DNA from: an uncultured Fusobacterium sp.
GTDB taxonomy: Bacteria > Fusobacteriota > Fusobacteriia > Fusobacteriales > Fusobacteriaceae
Direction: 5' to 3'
Length of the DNA stretch: 64,000 nucleotides
Assembly (NCBI RefSeq): GCF_905200055.1
Contig: NZ_CAJKIS010000005.1
Span: 1-64,000 of the forward strand
The position numbers were made by a program, and so were the translations under genes. Below the pieces are notes generated by a model, which made no database searches, was not told the DNA's origin, and saw nothing but the letters and a program-made list of their open reading frames with translations. Positions 18,122 through 28,104 of this stretch are shown in pieces; the stretch's first letter is position 1; the number at the start of each line of letters is the position of its first letter.

Positions 18122-19282
18122 TTAGAAAATAACAAACATTACATTTTCACTAGGAACTTGTTCATTTCTATTCTTATTAGGATTTTTTACCATCCATTCA
18201 AATAGATATTTTGCATGTGGTTCTGTTGTTCTTATACATTTTCTTGTTCCTGTAAATGTCCCAAGTGTTTTTTCTTTTGCTCTCATAAAGAACTCTCTAT
18301 TTGTTTCTTCTTCATAATTTATAGGAGTTCCGTGAAGATATCCCCCACCAGAAAATCTAATAGCATATCTAGCATACCCTTGTTTCTCTCCTACTTCACT
18401 ATTATATGGCATAATATATTTTGCCATAGGTGCTATAAAGAAACCTTTTGGTGTTTCAAATCCTAGTTCACTTTCTATACCAGTTTTACTATAAACATAT
18501 GATACAACTTCCCAAACATCATTATTCTTTTCAAAAACAATCATATTTTGATTTTCTATATCAATAGCAATAACTTTTCTAAAATTTTTACTTATTTTAG
18601 GATTTCTTGATATTCTTTTATTTTCAATTACTAAAGGTTCTTTGATAGACGCTACTTTTACTTTTGAAGTTGTTGCTCCTTTTTCTAAAATTGATAATAC
18701 TGATCTATCTGGAACAAATATTCTTTCATCACCATAGTAACCAACTATATTTTGATCTAATGAAGTTCCATATTTATCTTTCTCTCTTTTAAAATTAACA
18801 TTATTAGGATTTGGTACATAAGAGTTTGTACTTACTACCTCTCTTCCCTCTTCCATTTCTGTAACTATAAATTTTTCAAGCTCTTTTATCTTATCAAGTG
18901 CTTTCTCAAATCTAAACATTCTCTTTCTTACAACTGTTGAAGATATGTATCCCACTTCTCCTGTTGTAGATTTTACCTTATACCAATAATTTCCATAATC
19001 ATATATTTTTTCTAAAGCTATAAGTTTAGTATCATAGTTAAATTTTTTAATAACTTTAGATTTAGTATTTGGTTGTTCTCTTAAATTTGCAGTTCTAGTT
19101 CTAACAAAAACATAATCTAAAACTTTTGGATGTCCACCAGAATACTTTTCATTTAAAATAACCCCATCTGCTATTTCATTATCATATGTAGCAACAGTTG
19201 TCCATTTCTGTTCTCCTTCAAATCCGAATACTGTTGTTCCTACAACGAATAATGAAATTAATAATGATTTTATAAATTTCAT
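18122..19282 (-). CDS. SH3b and L,D-transpeptidase-like (YkuD) envelope protein
   Basis: A 386-aa exported protein with a signal peptide ending around FGFEG (residue 22). An SH3b domain follows (about 55-117, RTRTANLREQPNTKSKVI), then a YkuD-like domain (about 235-364) with His317 in YLHGTP and Cys349 in GTRKCIRT. The usual YkuD signature is SxGCIR; here Lys replaces the Gly before Cys. The family cross-links peptidoglycan or attaches lipoproteins. I chose the ATG at 19282 (AGGA upstream, clean signal peptide). The longer frame would begin in the kam terminator. Confidence 0.85.
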   Translation of the reverse strand: MKFIKSLLISLFVVGTTVFGFEGEQKWTTVATYDNEIADGVILNEKYSGGHPKVLDYVFVRTRTANLREQPNTKSKVIKKFNYDTKLIALEKIYDYGNYWYKVKSTTGEVGYISSTVVRKRMFRFEKALDKIKELEKFIVTEMEEGREVVSTNSYVPNPNNVNFKREKDKYGTSLDQNIVGYYGDERIFVPDRSVLSILEKGATTSKVKVASIKEPLVIENKRISRNPKISKNFRKVIAIDIENQNMIVFEKNNDVWEVVSYVYSKTGIESELGFETPKGFFIAPMAKYIMPYNSEVGEKQGYARYAIRFSGGGYLHGTPINYEEETNREFFMRAKEKTLGTFTGTRKCIRTTEPHAKYLFEWMVKNPNKNRNEQVPSENVMFVIF

Positions 19283-19318
19283 TTTCCTCACCCTATCTTT
19301 TTTTCCTCTCAAATAAAA

Positions 19319-19387
19319 AGAGAGCCTTGAATGATATTTTAACACTAAATCAAATTTGATTCAAGTATTTTTCATCCAATGCTCTCT
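19319..19387 (-). terminator. Terminator of the lysine-fermentation operon
   Basis: A 16-bp near-perfect stem with AGAGAGC and TTGaATGA arms at 19319-19334 and 19372-19387, then TTTTTATTTG on the minus strand. It separates kamE from the envelope genes. Confidence 0.85.
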
Positions 19388-19407
19388 AAATGCTACACCA
19401 TTTTATA

Positions 19408-20202
19408 TTATTTTTTTACCATTCCTCTAGCAACCATTTCTTTTACTATAAATGTTGCTACGTCATCAGCATATTTTCCAGGTCCAAATCCTGCATCATA
19501 TCCTAACTCTTTTGCTAAATCGTTAGTAATTCTTGCTCCTCCAGCTATTAAGATAACTTTGTCTCTTAATCCTTCAGCTTCAAGAAGTTCAACTAAGTTA
19601 GTTAAGTTATGAATATGAACATCTTTTTGAGTTACAGTTTGAGAAACTATTAGAGCATCTGCTTTTAATTCAATAGCTTTTTGAATAAACTCTTCATTTG
19701 TTACTTGGCTTCCTAGGTTATAAGCTTCTACACCTTTATATCTTTCTAGTCCATAGTGTCCAGCATAACCTTTCATATTCATTATAGCATCAATTCCAAC
19801 AGTATGAGCGTCAGTACCTGTACTTGCTCCTATCATAACAACTGGTCTTCCTATATTTTCAGCAATATACTCTTCACATTCATGCATATCCATAGTATCT
19901 ATTTCAAGAGCTTGAACTTTAATAGCTGTATAATCTACAGTATGAGTTGTAGCTCCATATACTACATAGAATGAGAATTCTTTATCTAGTGCTTCTGAGA
20001 AAGCTACTGCTGGATCTTTAAATCCCATTTTTCTAGCTAATTGAAGAGCAGCTTCTACACCTTTTTCATTATTTGGTACTGGTAAAGTAAAACTCATTTG
20101 TACTTTACCGTCGTTCATTGTATCCCCATATGGCTTTAATTGTGTAAGATCAAGTGTTTTATCAAAATCTTTTTTATCAGTAGAATATAAACCTCCAGAC
20201 AT
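19408..20202 (-). CDS. kamE: Lysine 5,6-aminomutase beta subunit
   Basis: A 264-aa adenosylcobalamin- and PLP-dependent aminomutase small subunit that moves the terminal amino group of (beta-)lysine from C6 to C5. The base-off B12-binding motif DxHxxG is visible as TDAHTVGID, and IAGGARITNDLAKELGYDAGFGPG near the C-terminus completes the B12 Rossmann fold. It overlaps kamD by one base (end and start share position 20202). Last gene of the kal-kce-kdd-kamABCDE operon. Confidence 0.96.
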   Translation of the reverse strand: MSGGLYSTDKKDFDKTLDLTQLKPYGDTMNDGKVQMSFTLPVPNNEKGVEAALQLARKMGFKDPAVAFSEALDKEFSFYVVYGATTHTVDYTAIKVQALEIDTMDMHECEEYIAENIGRPVVMIGASTGTDAHTVGIDAIMNMKGYAGHYGLERYKGVEAYNLGSQVTNEEFIQKAIELKADALIVSQTVTQKDVHIHNLTNLVELLEAEGLRDKVILIAGGARITNDLAKELGYDAGFGPGKYADDVATFIVKEMVARGMVKK

Positions 20203-21758
20203 TATCTATTACCTCCAAGCATTAATTCTATAAATGGATTAAAGTAACTAGAATCTTTTTCAAATACTCCAGCAAGTCCTTTTCCTCCATCTAATGGTCT
20301 TTTTATACCAGCAAAAATTCCACCTTCAAGAGTCTTGAATATTCCAATTCCTTCTATTGTTTTTAATAGTTCAGTTGCTTTTTCAAGAACCTCTTTAGCT
20401 CTATTTACCATAATTCCATCTTTTTTGAATTCTATATCGTTTCCAAAGTCTTCCATGTTATTGAAGATATATTTAGCATTTTCAATTGAAAGAGCTCTGT
20501 CTGACATAAATGGAGTATGGATTGCTTCTGTCAACATTCCTAATAAGTGAACTTTTTGGTTTGTCATAATAGTTACCATGTTGAATAAAGCATCTTGTAC
20601 ATGTCCTTTAAATATATTTCCTGTCATGAATTTTGTAGGTGGCATATATTTTAGAGGAGCTTTAGGGAAGATTTCTCTTGCCATTTGAGCTTGAGCTAAT
20701 TCAAATAGGAATCCATTTTTTGTATCTGGATGCATTTCAAATGCGTGTCCAAGTCCCATTTGTTCTTCTGGTAATCCAGCAACTAGAGCAAATTGTTCAT
20801 TGATAAATTGAGAAGCTAATACTGTATGAGCTTCTTCGATAGCATCAGCAGTAGTTAGGTAGTTATCTTCTCCAGTATTGATAATAACTCCTGCAAATCC
20901 GTTGATTACTCTTGAGAAGAATTGGTCAATAAGAGTTCTCTTCATGTTAATATCTCTAAATAGAATTCCGTATAGAGCATCGTTTAACATCATATCTAGT
21001 CTTTCAAGAGCTCCCATTGCAGCTATTTCTGGCATACAAAGTCCTGAACAGTAGTTACATAGTCTAATATATCTTTTTAATTCTACTCCAACTTCATCAA
21101 GAGCACTTCTCATGATTCTGAAGTTTTCTTGAGTAGCCATTGTTCCTCCGAATCCTTCAGTAGTAGCTCCATATGGAACATAGTCTAGTAATGATTGTCC
21201 AGTAGTTCTGATAACTGCTATTACGTCAGCTCCTTGTCTAGCTGCAGCAACTGCTTGAGTTACGTCTTCATAAATATTTCCTGTAGCAACGATTACATAA
21301 ATGTAAGGACCTTTTTTATCTCCATATACATTTAGATATTCTTCTCTTTTTGCTCTGTTTGTTTTAATTCTTTCTACTGTTCCAATAGCTATTTCTTTAA
21401 GAGCTAATTTAATATCAAAGTCATCATGCCATTTCATTTTAGTGATATCTAATTCTTTATTAGCTACTTTTTCAGCTATTTCTTGAGGTTTTAAACCTGT
21501 TTCAAGCATTGCATTTCCTAAATATTTTGCAACTCCAAGAGAAAGGTTTCCATTTTCTTTAATGAAATCTACTACCACGTTTGGTAATGGTACATCGAAT
21601 TCATCTACTCCATCTATCCCTAATAGTCTGCATATTGTTCTTTCTACTGTCACAGTACTGTGAGCATCAATGAAAACTTGTGCATCTGCAGCTATTTTTT
21701 TAGCTGAAGCACGTGCTTCATCTACTAAATTCCAGTTAAGATTTAGTTTGCTAGTCAT
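20202..21758 (-). CDS. kamD: Lysine 5,6-aminomutase alpha subunit
   Basis: A 518-aa large subunit of the B12/PLP lysine 5,6-aminomutase. It carries the TIM-barrel body with VAAARQGADVIAVIRTTGQS, CNYCSGLCMPE and MGLGHAFEMHP. Length and sequence agree with the family. It is translated just before kamE and 5 bp after kamC; the complex it forms with KamE catalyses the second aminomutase step in lysine fermentation. Confidence 0.96.
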   Translation of the reverse strand: MTSKLNLNWNLVDEARASAKKIAADAQVFIDAHSTVTVERTICRLLGIDGVDEFDVPLPNVVVDFIKENGNLSLGVAKYLGNAMLETGLKPQEIAEKVANKELDITKMKWHDDFDIKLALKEIAIGTVERIKTNRAKREEYLNVYGDKKGPYIYVIVATGNIYEDVTQAVAAARQGADVIAVIRTTGQSLLDYVPYGATTEGFGGTMATQENFRIMRSALDEVGVELKRYIRLCNYCSGLCMPEIAAMGALERLDMMLNDALYGILFRDINMKRTLIDQFFSRVINGFAGVIINTGEDNYLTTADAIEEAHTVLASQFINEQFALVAGLPEEQMGLGHAFEMHPDTKNGFLFELAQAQMAREIFPKAPLKYMPPTKFMTGNIFKGHVQDALFNMVTIMTNQKVHLLGMLTEAIHTPFMSDRALSIENAKYIFNNMEDFGNDIEFKKDGIMVNRAKEVLEKATELLKTIEGIGIFKTLEGGIFAGIKRPLDGGKGLAGVFEKDSSYFNPFIELMLGGNR

Positions 21759-21763
21759 CTTTT

Positions 21764-23227
21764 TTAATCCTCCTTAATATACTCGTCTAGTATTATTTCA
21801 GTAAATCTTTTGTCAATACCTATAAGCTTTGCTATGTTTAAAGCGTCTTTTGGAACCTCTTCTTTTCCTGCTTTTTCAAGTCTAAAATCCATATATTCTT
21901 GGATAAGCCCCATAGAGTTACTGCTTAATTCTATCTTAGTTTTTAGTTTGTTAAAATCCACATTTTTTAATCCTACTACTTGGTAATGATTCATTCCCTC
22001 TCTTACAATTCCATCAAAATGGGTTGTCATAAGGGAAATAGTAGGTCTGTCATTTAAATATTTAGCTAAAGCTTCTACAAATTTTTGCCCCTCTTTAGGA
22101 TTAGTTCCTCTTGCAAATTCATCAAAGACTACAAATCCAATTCCTAAATCAAGAAATACATTTACTTCTTTTAGCTTCATTATTTCTGCACCAAAAGTAC
22201 TTAAACCTTTTGAAATATCCTGCATATCATCTGATATAAAGAATACAAAATCTATTAGTGGGAATTTCGCTTCCTCTGCTATTACAAAAAATCCCATATG
22301 GAAAAGAAGAAGGTTTTCAGTTATAGTCTTTAATGCAACACTTTTTCCTCCCATATTTGCTCCAGTTATTATTGTAACTCCTGAACCTATACTTATATCT
22401 ATTGGAGTAAAAGGTCTGCTTTTAGCTTCTAGTACTTCTCTTACTTCTATGTTAACTAAACCTTTAACATCAATCTCATAATTTTTTGATATTTCAGGTC
22501 TAATTCCACCATAAGTTTTTGCAAATCTGACTTTCGCCATTAAAAAATCTAGATTCCCAATTTTTTCTATATTCTCTAAAAAATCTTCTGCTTCATCATA
22601 TAAAATTGATGTTAGCTTCTTTTTGATCTCTAATTCTACTCTCTCTTCTTCTACTAGAACTTTTAAACGTTCCTCTTTCAATCTAGTTATCTCATCGAAA
22701 TCATTTGAAGCATAAATCTCTTTTTCTATGCCTTTTTTCTTTTCTCTAATCTCTCTTAATTCTGGTGAATAACTTTCATATATATAGAAAGTTGGTGTTC
22801 TATCGTTATCTGGATCTAAAGCTTTTATTACTCTACTTACATCTTTTAATAAGAAATCATGTAACTCACTTGGAAACTCTTTTAAATACTCGTTCATTTC
22901 CTCCATAAGAAGAGCTTGTGCTTTTATTTCAAAAAGATCCACTTCATCTAGAATATGTTCTTTTAAACAGTTATTTATTGCTGTTTTTATATCTTTTAAT
23001 CTATGAATTATTCCTTCGACATTTCTAACAATGTCTCTATTATTTGAAGAGAATTCCATAAAAGTTTCCATTTTATTAAATTCTTCCTCAAGAAGATCCT
23101 CCTCTCCTCTTAGGTAATTTTTCAATCCTTTTAATTTACTTTTACCATAAGGAGAGAGAGTTTCTACTCTTGACAAGAGTTTCTTAAATCCTAATCTTTC
23201 TAAACTTTTATCATCTATAAATCTCAT
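21764..23227 (-). CDS. kamC: MutS-like ATPase, lysine 5,6-aminomutase reactivase subunit
   Basis: A protein of about 487 aa resembling the MutS core/ATPase. It has coiled-coil lever-like helices (about 100-240), Walker A ITGANMGGKSVALKT, Walker B VVFDEFARGTNP and the late TTHFDG. It lacks MutS mismatch-recognition and nuclease domains. In lysine-fermenting bacteria this protein is linked with reactivation of the B12 aminomutase. The ATG at 23227 is preferred over the GTG at 23236 because that GTG overlaps the ribosome site AGGTGAG. It overlaps kamB by 17 bp. Confidence 0.88.
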   Translation of the reverse strand: MRFIDDKSLERLGFKKLLSRVETLSPYGKSKLKGLKNYLRGEEDLLEEEFNKMETFMEFSSNNRDIVRNVEGIIHRLKDIKTAINNCLKEHILDEVDLFEIKAQALLMEEMNEYLKEFPSELHDFLLKDVSRVIKALDPDNDRTPTFYIYESYSPELREIREKKKGIEKEIYASNDFDEITRLKEERLKVLVEEERVELEIKKKLTSILYDEAEDFLENIEKIGNLDFLMAKVRFAKTYGGIRPEISKNYEIDVKGLVNIEVREVLEAKSRPFTPIDISIGSGVTIITGANMGGKSVALKTITENLLLFHMGFFVIAEEAKFPLIDFVFFISDDMQDISKGLSTFGAEIMKLKEVNVFLDLGIGFVVFDEFARGTNPKEGQKFVEALAKYLNDRPTISLMTTHFDGIVREGMNHYQVVGLKNVDFNKLKTKIELSSNSMGLIQEYMDFRLEKAGKEEVPKDALNIAKLIGIDKRFTEIILDEYIKED

Positions 23228-24251
23228 TACGCTCACCTACTACATCAATGACTTTCATTTTTAATTTATTTTGTAAAAGTTCTTTGAACTTTTCCTTTGG
23301 AAATTCATACCCAAGAGGAGAGCGAGGATTACATGTTACAAAAAGAAGATTTATATTATTCATAACTCTCAGCTCTACATTACTTGCCTCTAGTTTTCTT
23401 AAAGTTAAGAAATCTGCAAAAACCCTTGTTCCATCTTTTGCTATCAATGTTAGTTTTTTAAAATTACCTCTATTTTTTATCAAAACTTCTAAAAATTTTT
23501 TAGTAATAGCTCCCCTAACAGCTATTACCTGTATTTTATCGTTAAGATAACTTTTAATCTCTTCATTTGACTCTAAAGGTCCTATTCCTTCTAAAGTCTT
23601 TACTTCTCCATCATTATATACAATTCCAACTCTAGATTCTTCGAAAATTTTGTCAATTTTTTCTTTTAATACAGGATCTTCTATTTCTGGCAGATTTAAT
23701 AAAGAAACTGTATTTGCTGTTTCATCTATTACTTTTCCCATATCTAAAGATAGAGCTGCTCCTGTAGAAAGAATAGTAGCATCTGTAACATCGCTCATAG
23801 CACTTCCTTTTCTACTTAAAGCTCCATCAACTATTGAAAGTTCACTTCCAAAATGTTCCATTATATCTAGAATTACTTTTATCTGAGCATTATATGATGG
23901 CCCTGCTATATCAACATATCCTGCTGAAATAGCTCTCAATATAATGATATCCCCCATAGGGGTTGAGAAATCTGTAGTGTACAAAATCTCTTTTGTAACA
24001 TCACAGTTTCTCAAACAATCTCTTGCAGTAGCTATTATAGTACCCTGATTGACATATATTCTAGGTTTATGTGTATTAGTTACTACGTCTGTATCCTCTC
24101 CATCTCTTCCAATTGAAGTTAAGCCTATTGTCTTTTGCAATCCAATATCCTCTATCAATTTATTTAAGACAGTAGTTTTACCTACGTTCTTTTCCATACC
24201 TATTATTGACAATCTTTTATAATCTTTTAGTAGACTATAAGTATTTACCAT
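23211..24251 (-). CDS. kamB: P-loop protein, lysine 5,6-aminomutase reactivase subunit
   Basis: A 346-aa protein with a Walker-A-like loop GMEKNVGKTTVLNKL (residues 18-32), one residue longer than the classic spacing before GKTT. Its order and partners match kamB of fusobacterial lysine operons, where it is linked with KamC in reactivating the aminomutase. The middle of the protein contains an SIVDGALSRKGSAMSD segment suggesting a second nucleotide-handling motif. The biochemical role is taken from family knowledge, not from visible catalytic residues. Confidence 0.85.
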   Translation of the reverse strand: MVNTYSLLKDYKRLSIIGMEKNVGKTTVLNKLIEDIGLQKTIGLTSIGRDGEDTDVVTNTHKPRIYVNQGTIIATARDCLRNCDVTKEILYTTDFSTPMGDIIILRAISAGYVDIAGPSYNAQIKVILDIMEHFGSELSIVDGALSRKGSAMSDVTDATILSTGAALSLDMGKVIDETANTVSLLNLPEIEDPVLKEKIDKIFEESRVGIVYNDGEVKTLEGIGPLESNEEIKSYLNDKIQVIAVRGAITKKFLEVLIKNRGNFKKLTLIAKDGTRVFADFLTLRKLEASNVELRVMNNINLLFVTCNPRSPLGYEFPKEKFKELLQNKLKMKVIDVVGERNEIYR

Positions 24252-24276
24252 ATCGCTACTCCTTGTTTTCTAAAAA

Positions 24277-25524
24277 TTATTTTTCATTTCTTTTATGTCT
24301 TTCAAGTTCTTTTGGTTCAATTGCCATAGCTCCACCACTTAGAAGTTTTGAAACTCCTGTATTCATTTTGTGAGCTTTACAATCTTCACAATGACAATCT
24401 TGATGATATTCTTCTGGTTCTGTATAAGTAGTGATAACTCCTTCAAAGTTTCTCAATACTACTTTATGAGGAGCTTGAGAAATTACATATTGAGGCATTA
24501 CAGGAGTTTTTCCTCCTCCACCAGGTGCGTCTACAACAAATGTAGGTACTGCATATCCAGAAGTATGTCCTCTTAATCCTTCAATAATTTCGATTCCTTT
24601 AGAAACTGGAGTTCTGAAGTGTTCTAATCCCATTGAAAGGTCACATTGATAAATGTAGTAAGGTCTTACTCTCATTTTAACTAGTTCATGAACTAATCTC
24701 TTCATTACATGTACACAGTCATTGATTCCTCTTAATAGAACTGATTGGTTTCCTAGAGGGATTCCTGCGTTAGCTAGTAATTCACAAGCTCTCTTAGCTT
24801 CTGGAGTTACTTCTTTTGGATGGTTAAAGTGAGTATTTAACCAGATTGGATGATATTTTTTAAGCATTTCTACAAGTTCTGGAGTTATTCTTTGAGGTAG
24901 AACAACTGGAGTTCTTGATCCGATTCTTACTATTTCAACATGAGGGATAGCTCTTAATTTGCTGATGATATATTCTAGAGTTTCATCAGATACTAGTAAA
25001 GCGTCTCCTCCTGATAGTAATACGTCTCTTACTTGTGGAGTTTTAGCAATATATTCTATTGCTTTATCAATTCTTTCCATAGGCATTGCATTGTCGCTTG
25101 CTCCTGCAAATCTTCTACGAGTACAGTGTCTACAGTACATAGAACACATATCAGTTATTAGAAGAAGTACTCTGTCTGGATATCTGTGAGTTAATCCTGG
25201 AACTGGAGAGTCTTCATCTTCATGTAGAGGGTCAAGTAAATCTGCTTCTGATTTATGAACTTCTTTAACTGATGGAATAGCTTGCATTCTTACTGGACAG
25301 TGAGGATCATCTATGTCCATTAGTGAGAAGTAGTATGGAGTGATTGCCATTCTTAAAGTTTCAAGAGTTTTCTTAACTCCTTCTTCTTCTTCAGCACTTA
25401 AGTTTATATATTTTTTTAAATCATCTAAAGTTTCAATTCTATTTCTTACTTGCCATTTCCAATCGTTCCATTCTGCGTCAGTTACGTTTGGGAAAAACTT
25501 TGCTCTATTGCTTACTGTGTTCAT
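24277..25524 (-). CDS. kamA: Lysine 2,3-aminomutase
   Basis: A 415-aa radical SAM/PLP enzyme that converts L-lysine to L-beta-lysine, the first step of lysine fermentation. The cluster motif CSMYCRHCTRR (CxxxCxxC) is at about residues 126-136. The SAM-binding GGE-like motif appears as SGGDALL, the PLP-binding region is near VPTFVVDAPGGGGK, and Cys-rich zinc ligands (CHCEDCK) lie at the C-terminus. Length is typical of the clostridial/fusobacterial enzyme. Confidence 0.97.
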   Translation of the reverse strand: MNTVSNRAKFFPNVTDAEWNDWKWQVRNRIETLDDLKKYINLSAEEEEGVKKTLETLRMAITPYYFSLMDIDDPHCPVRMQAIPSVKEVHKSEADLLDPLHEDEDSPVPGLTHRYPDRVLLLITDMCSMYCRHCTRRRFAGASDNAMPMERIDKAIEYIAKTPQVRDVLLSGGDALLVSDETLEYIISKLRAIPHVEIVRIGSRTPVVLPQRITPELVEMLKKYHPIWLNTHFNHPKEVTPEAKRACELLANAGIPLGNQSVLLRGINDCVHVMKRLVHELVKMRVRPYYIYQCDLSMGLEHFRTPVSKGIEIIEGLRGHTSGYAVPTFVVDAPGGGGKTPVMPQYVISQAPHKVVLRNFEGVITTYTEPEEYHQDCHCEDCKAHKMNTGVSKLLSGGAMAIEPKELERHKRNEK

Positions 25525-25587
25525 TTTATCATCTCCTCTTATTTATGGTGCTCTCGTTTTAATTTCATAATTTCAATTTATTTTTAA

Positions 25588-26625
25588 TTAAACATATAAT
25601 TCGTTAAAGATTTCTCTTAAAACAGCACTTTCTCTTAATTCTTCAAGAGTAATTGCAGCGTGATCTTTAGTATATCCGTTTCCTACGATCATAGTAACGT
25701 CTTTTCCTACTCCTTCAGCTCCTAGAGCAGCTTTTGTAAATCCAGTAGCCATTGAGAAGAAGTATACAATTCCTAGATCTTTAACTGGAAGGATTGTTGA
25801 CATTTCTGTATTTGCTACGTTTACACAGTTGATAGCTACATCTACTTCTTGTCCATCGTTAGCTTCTAGTATTGCATTTAATACTTCGATAGGTTTAGTT
25901 GCGTCAGCTATAACAACTCTTACTTTGTCGCTTACTCTTCTTAATAAAGCAGCTTCTTTTTCATTTCTTACAAGTCCAATTACTTTTCCTGTAGGTCCTA
26001 CTCTCTTAACTGCTTCATAAGCACATAGCATTCCTGATTTTCCTGCTGATCCTAAAATTGCTACTGATTGACAAGGTCTTACTAATTTAGCAACTTGTGC
26101 TGGAGCTCCTGCTACGTCTAGAGCTGCTAGAGCTAGAGTTTCTGGCATATCTTCTGGTAATACTGCATAGATTCCACTTTCAAATAAGATAGCTTTTCCT
26201 TTAATTTCAACTCTATCTATTTCAGGTTTAACATCTATAATTTCATCTATTCTTAATGGAGTTAATGATAAAGAAACTAGAGTAGCTATTTTATCTCCAA
26301 CTTTTAAGTTAGTTTTTCCTACTAAATCGTCTCCAATTTTTTCAATAGTTCCAATTAGCATTCCACCTGATCCAGTAACAGGGTTTTGCATTTTTCCTCT
26401 TTCTCCAACTATTTCTTTGATTTTAGCTTTGATTTTTTCTACATCGTGTCCTGCTTCTTCTTCGATTTGAGTGAATGATGCAGAGTCAACGTTTAGTGCA
26501 ATTACATCTATTAAAATTTCATTTGAATAAATTTCCATGTTATTATCTATTTTTAAAGCTGGTTGAGGTAAAACTCCTTTTGGTTCTATTACTCTGTGAG
26601 TTCCGTATTTACATCCTTTTATCAT
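25588..26625 (-). CDS. kdd: L-erythro-3,5-diaminohexanoate dehydrogenase
   Basis: A 345-aa NAD(P)-dependent dehydrogenase that deaminates 3,5-diaminohexanoate to 3-keto-5-aminohexanoate. The cofactor-binding loop SVAILGSAGKSGMLCAYEA is visible in the C-terminal half, and the N-terminus CKYGTHRVIEPKGVLPQPA is characteristic of the family. It lies between kamA and kce, as in the known lysine-fermentation cluster. Confidence 0.95.
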   Translation of the reverse strand: MIKGCKYGTHRVIEPKGVLPQPALKIDNNMEIYSNEILIDVIALNVDSASFTQIEEEAGHDVEKIKAKIKEIVGERGKMQNPVTGSGGMLIGTIEKIGDDLVGKTNLKVGDKIATLVSLSLTPLRIDEIIDVKPEIDRVEIKGKAILFESGIYAVLPEDMPETLALAALDVAGAPAQVAKLVRPCQSVAILGSAGKSGMLCAYEAVKRVGPTGKVIGLVRNEKEAALLRRVSDKVRVVIADATKPIEVLNAILEANDGQEVDVAINCVNVANTEMSTILPVKDLGIVYFFSMATGFTKAALGAEGVGKDVTMIVGNGYTKDHAAITLEELRESAVLREIFNELYV

Positions 26626-26755
26626 TTGATTCTCCTCCTTAATTTAAATTAATTTTAAAGAATTTTTACAATATTTCAATTGACAGGTTGTTATATTGTT
26701 TCTATTCTGATTAAAATTTAATTTTCTTCATTAATATATATGTTTAAGTTTTAAA

Positions 26756-27568
26756 TTAAGCTAATCCTAATATTTTTCTTGCTTCTGCTGGAGTAGCAAT
26801 TTCTCTTCCAAGTTCTTTAGCAAGTCTTACAACTTTTTCTACTAACTCTCCATTTGATTTAGCAAGAACACCTTTTTCTATATAAACGTTATCTTCAAAT
26901 CCTACTCTTACATGTCCTCCCATAGTAATTGCTAAAGCTGCCATTGGGAATTCATGTCTTCCTATTCCTGCAACTGTCCAAGTTGAACCTGCTGGAATGC
27001 TTTCACTGATGAAAACAAGATCTCTTGCACTTGCAGTCATTTGTACACCTAGTACAAAGTCAAAGTGCATTGGATATTTGATATATCCTTGTTTAGCATA
27101 TTTTATTGCATAATCTACCATTCCTTTGTCAAATACTTCAATTTCAGGTTTTACTCCTCTTTCTATCATTATTTTTCCAAAGTTTTTAATAGTATTTTCT
27201 GTATTTGTGAATACTTCATCTCCTCCAAAGTTACAAGTTCCACAGTCTAGAGTTGCCATTTCTGGTCCTAATTCTGTAGGTTGTAATCTTTCAAGGTCAG
27301 TCATTCCAACTGCTCCTCCAGTAGATGGTTGAATTATTGCATCAGGACATTTTTCTTTGATAGCATCTATACAAGCTTTAAATCTTTCTTTAGATTGTGT
27401 AGGAGTTCCATCGTCTTCTCTTACATGAAGGTGAATTATTGATGCTCCTGCTTTATAAGCTGATTCAGCTTCTCTTACTATCTCTTCAACAGTATAAGGT
27501 ACTGCTGGGTTTTGTTCTTTAGTTACCTCAGCTCCACAAATAGCTGCTGTAATTATTAATTTTTCCAT
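26756..27568 (-). CDS. kce: 3-keto-5-aminohexanoate cleavage enzyme
   Basis: A 270-aa member of the BKACE (DUF849) family. It uses acetyl-CoA to cleave 3-keto-5-aminohexanoate to acetoacetate and 3-aminobutyryl-CoA. The zinc-binding IIHLHVRE (His-x-His) near residue 45, TGGAVGM and MGGHVRVGFEDN are family landmarks. A 187-bp gap separates it from kdd; I saw no strong terminator there, so it is probably still in the operon. Confidence 0.95.
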   Translation of the reverse strand: MEKLIITAAICGAEVTKEQNPAVPYTVEEIVREAESAYKAGASIIHLHVREDDGTPTQSKERFKACIDAIKEKCPDAIIQPSTGGAVGMTDLERLQPTELGPEMATLDCGTCNFGGDEVFTNTENTIKNFGKIMIERGVKPEIEVFDKGMVDYAIKYAKQGYIKYPMHFDFVLGVQMTASARDLVFISESIPAGSTWTVAGIGRHEFPMAALAITMGGHVRVGFEDNVYIEKGVLAKSNGELVEKVVRLAKELGREIATPAEARKILGLA

Positions 27569-27610
27569 TTCTTTCTCCTTTCACAATATTTCTAATTTTT
27601 CACTTTTTTA

Positions 27611-27994
27611 TTATTTTTTTCTTTGTTTATCTTTAGGAGTTACACAAGTTCCACTTGCTCTACATACAACTATTGGTTCAGCTAGTACATCAGCTGCTGA
27701 GTCATTAATATCTGGTCTAGGAACAATTACTTTTCTTGCCTCAAAAACCATTTTTCTTGAGCTGTTTCCAGTGCTTACGATTTCTCCAACTGCTTCAATG
27801 AAGTCTCCAGCAAAAACTGGTGCCATAAATTCTACATTGTCATAAGCTTTGAATAATCCTTCGTCTCCATCCATTTGAATTAGAAGCTCTGTAGCAACGT
27901 CTCCAAATAATTGAAGCATTCTTGCACCATCAACAAGATTTCCTCCATAATGTGCATCATGTGAACTCATTCTCATTCTGATCATTGATTTCAT
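27611..27994 (-). CDS. kal: 3-aminobutyryl-CoA ammonia-lyase
   Basis: A 127-aa hotdog-fold enzyme that eliminates ammonia from 3-aminobutyryl-CoA to give crotonyl-CoA. It has HDAHYGGNLVDGARMLQLFGD near the N-terminus and FVAP-type strand VEFMAPVFAGDFIEAVGEI. First gene of the lysine operon, directly downstream of the lysine riboswitch leader. Released ammonia and crotonyl-CoA enter butyrate formation. Confidence 0.94.
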   Translation of the reverse strand: MKSMIRMRMSSHDAHYGGNLVDGARMLQLFGDVATELLIQMDGDEGLFKAYDNVEFMAPVFAGDFIEAVGEIVSTGNSSRKMVFEARKVIVPRPDINDSAADVLAEPIVVCRASGTCVTPKDKQRKK

Positions 27995-28104
27995 ATTAAT
28001 TTCCTCCTATCACTAACTTTAATTTTCAAAAAAACAAAAAGATGCATGTATTAAATAGACATAGTTAAACTGTAAGCATGACTTATTTCTAAAAACTTCA
28101 AGTC

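Noticed and set aside
19283..19345. A longer N-terminus for the L,D-transpeptidase-like protein
   Set aside because: The extension falls in the kam terminator, is rich in Arg/Lys and would bury the signal peptide.
23248..23550. A 100-residue plus-strand frame
   Set aside because: Entirely antisense to kamB, which has a strong family match.
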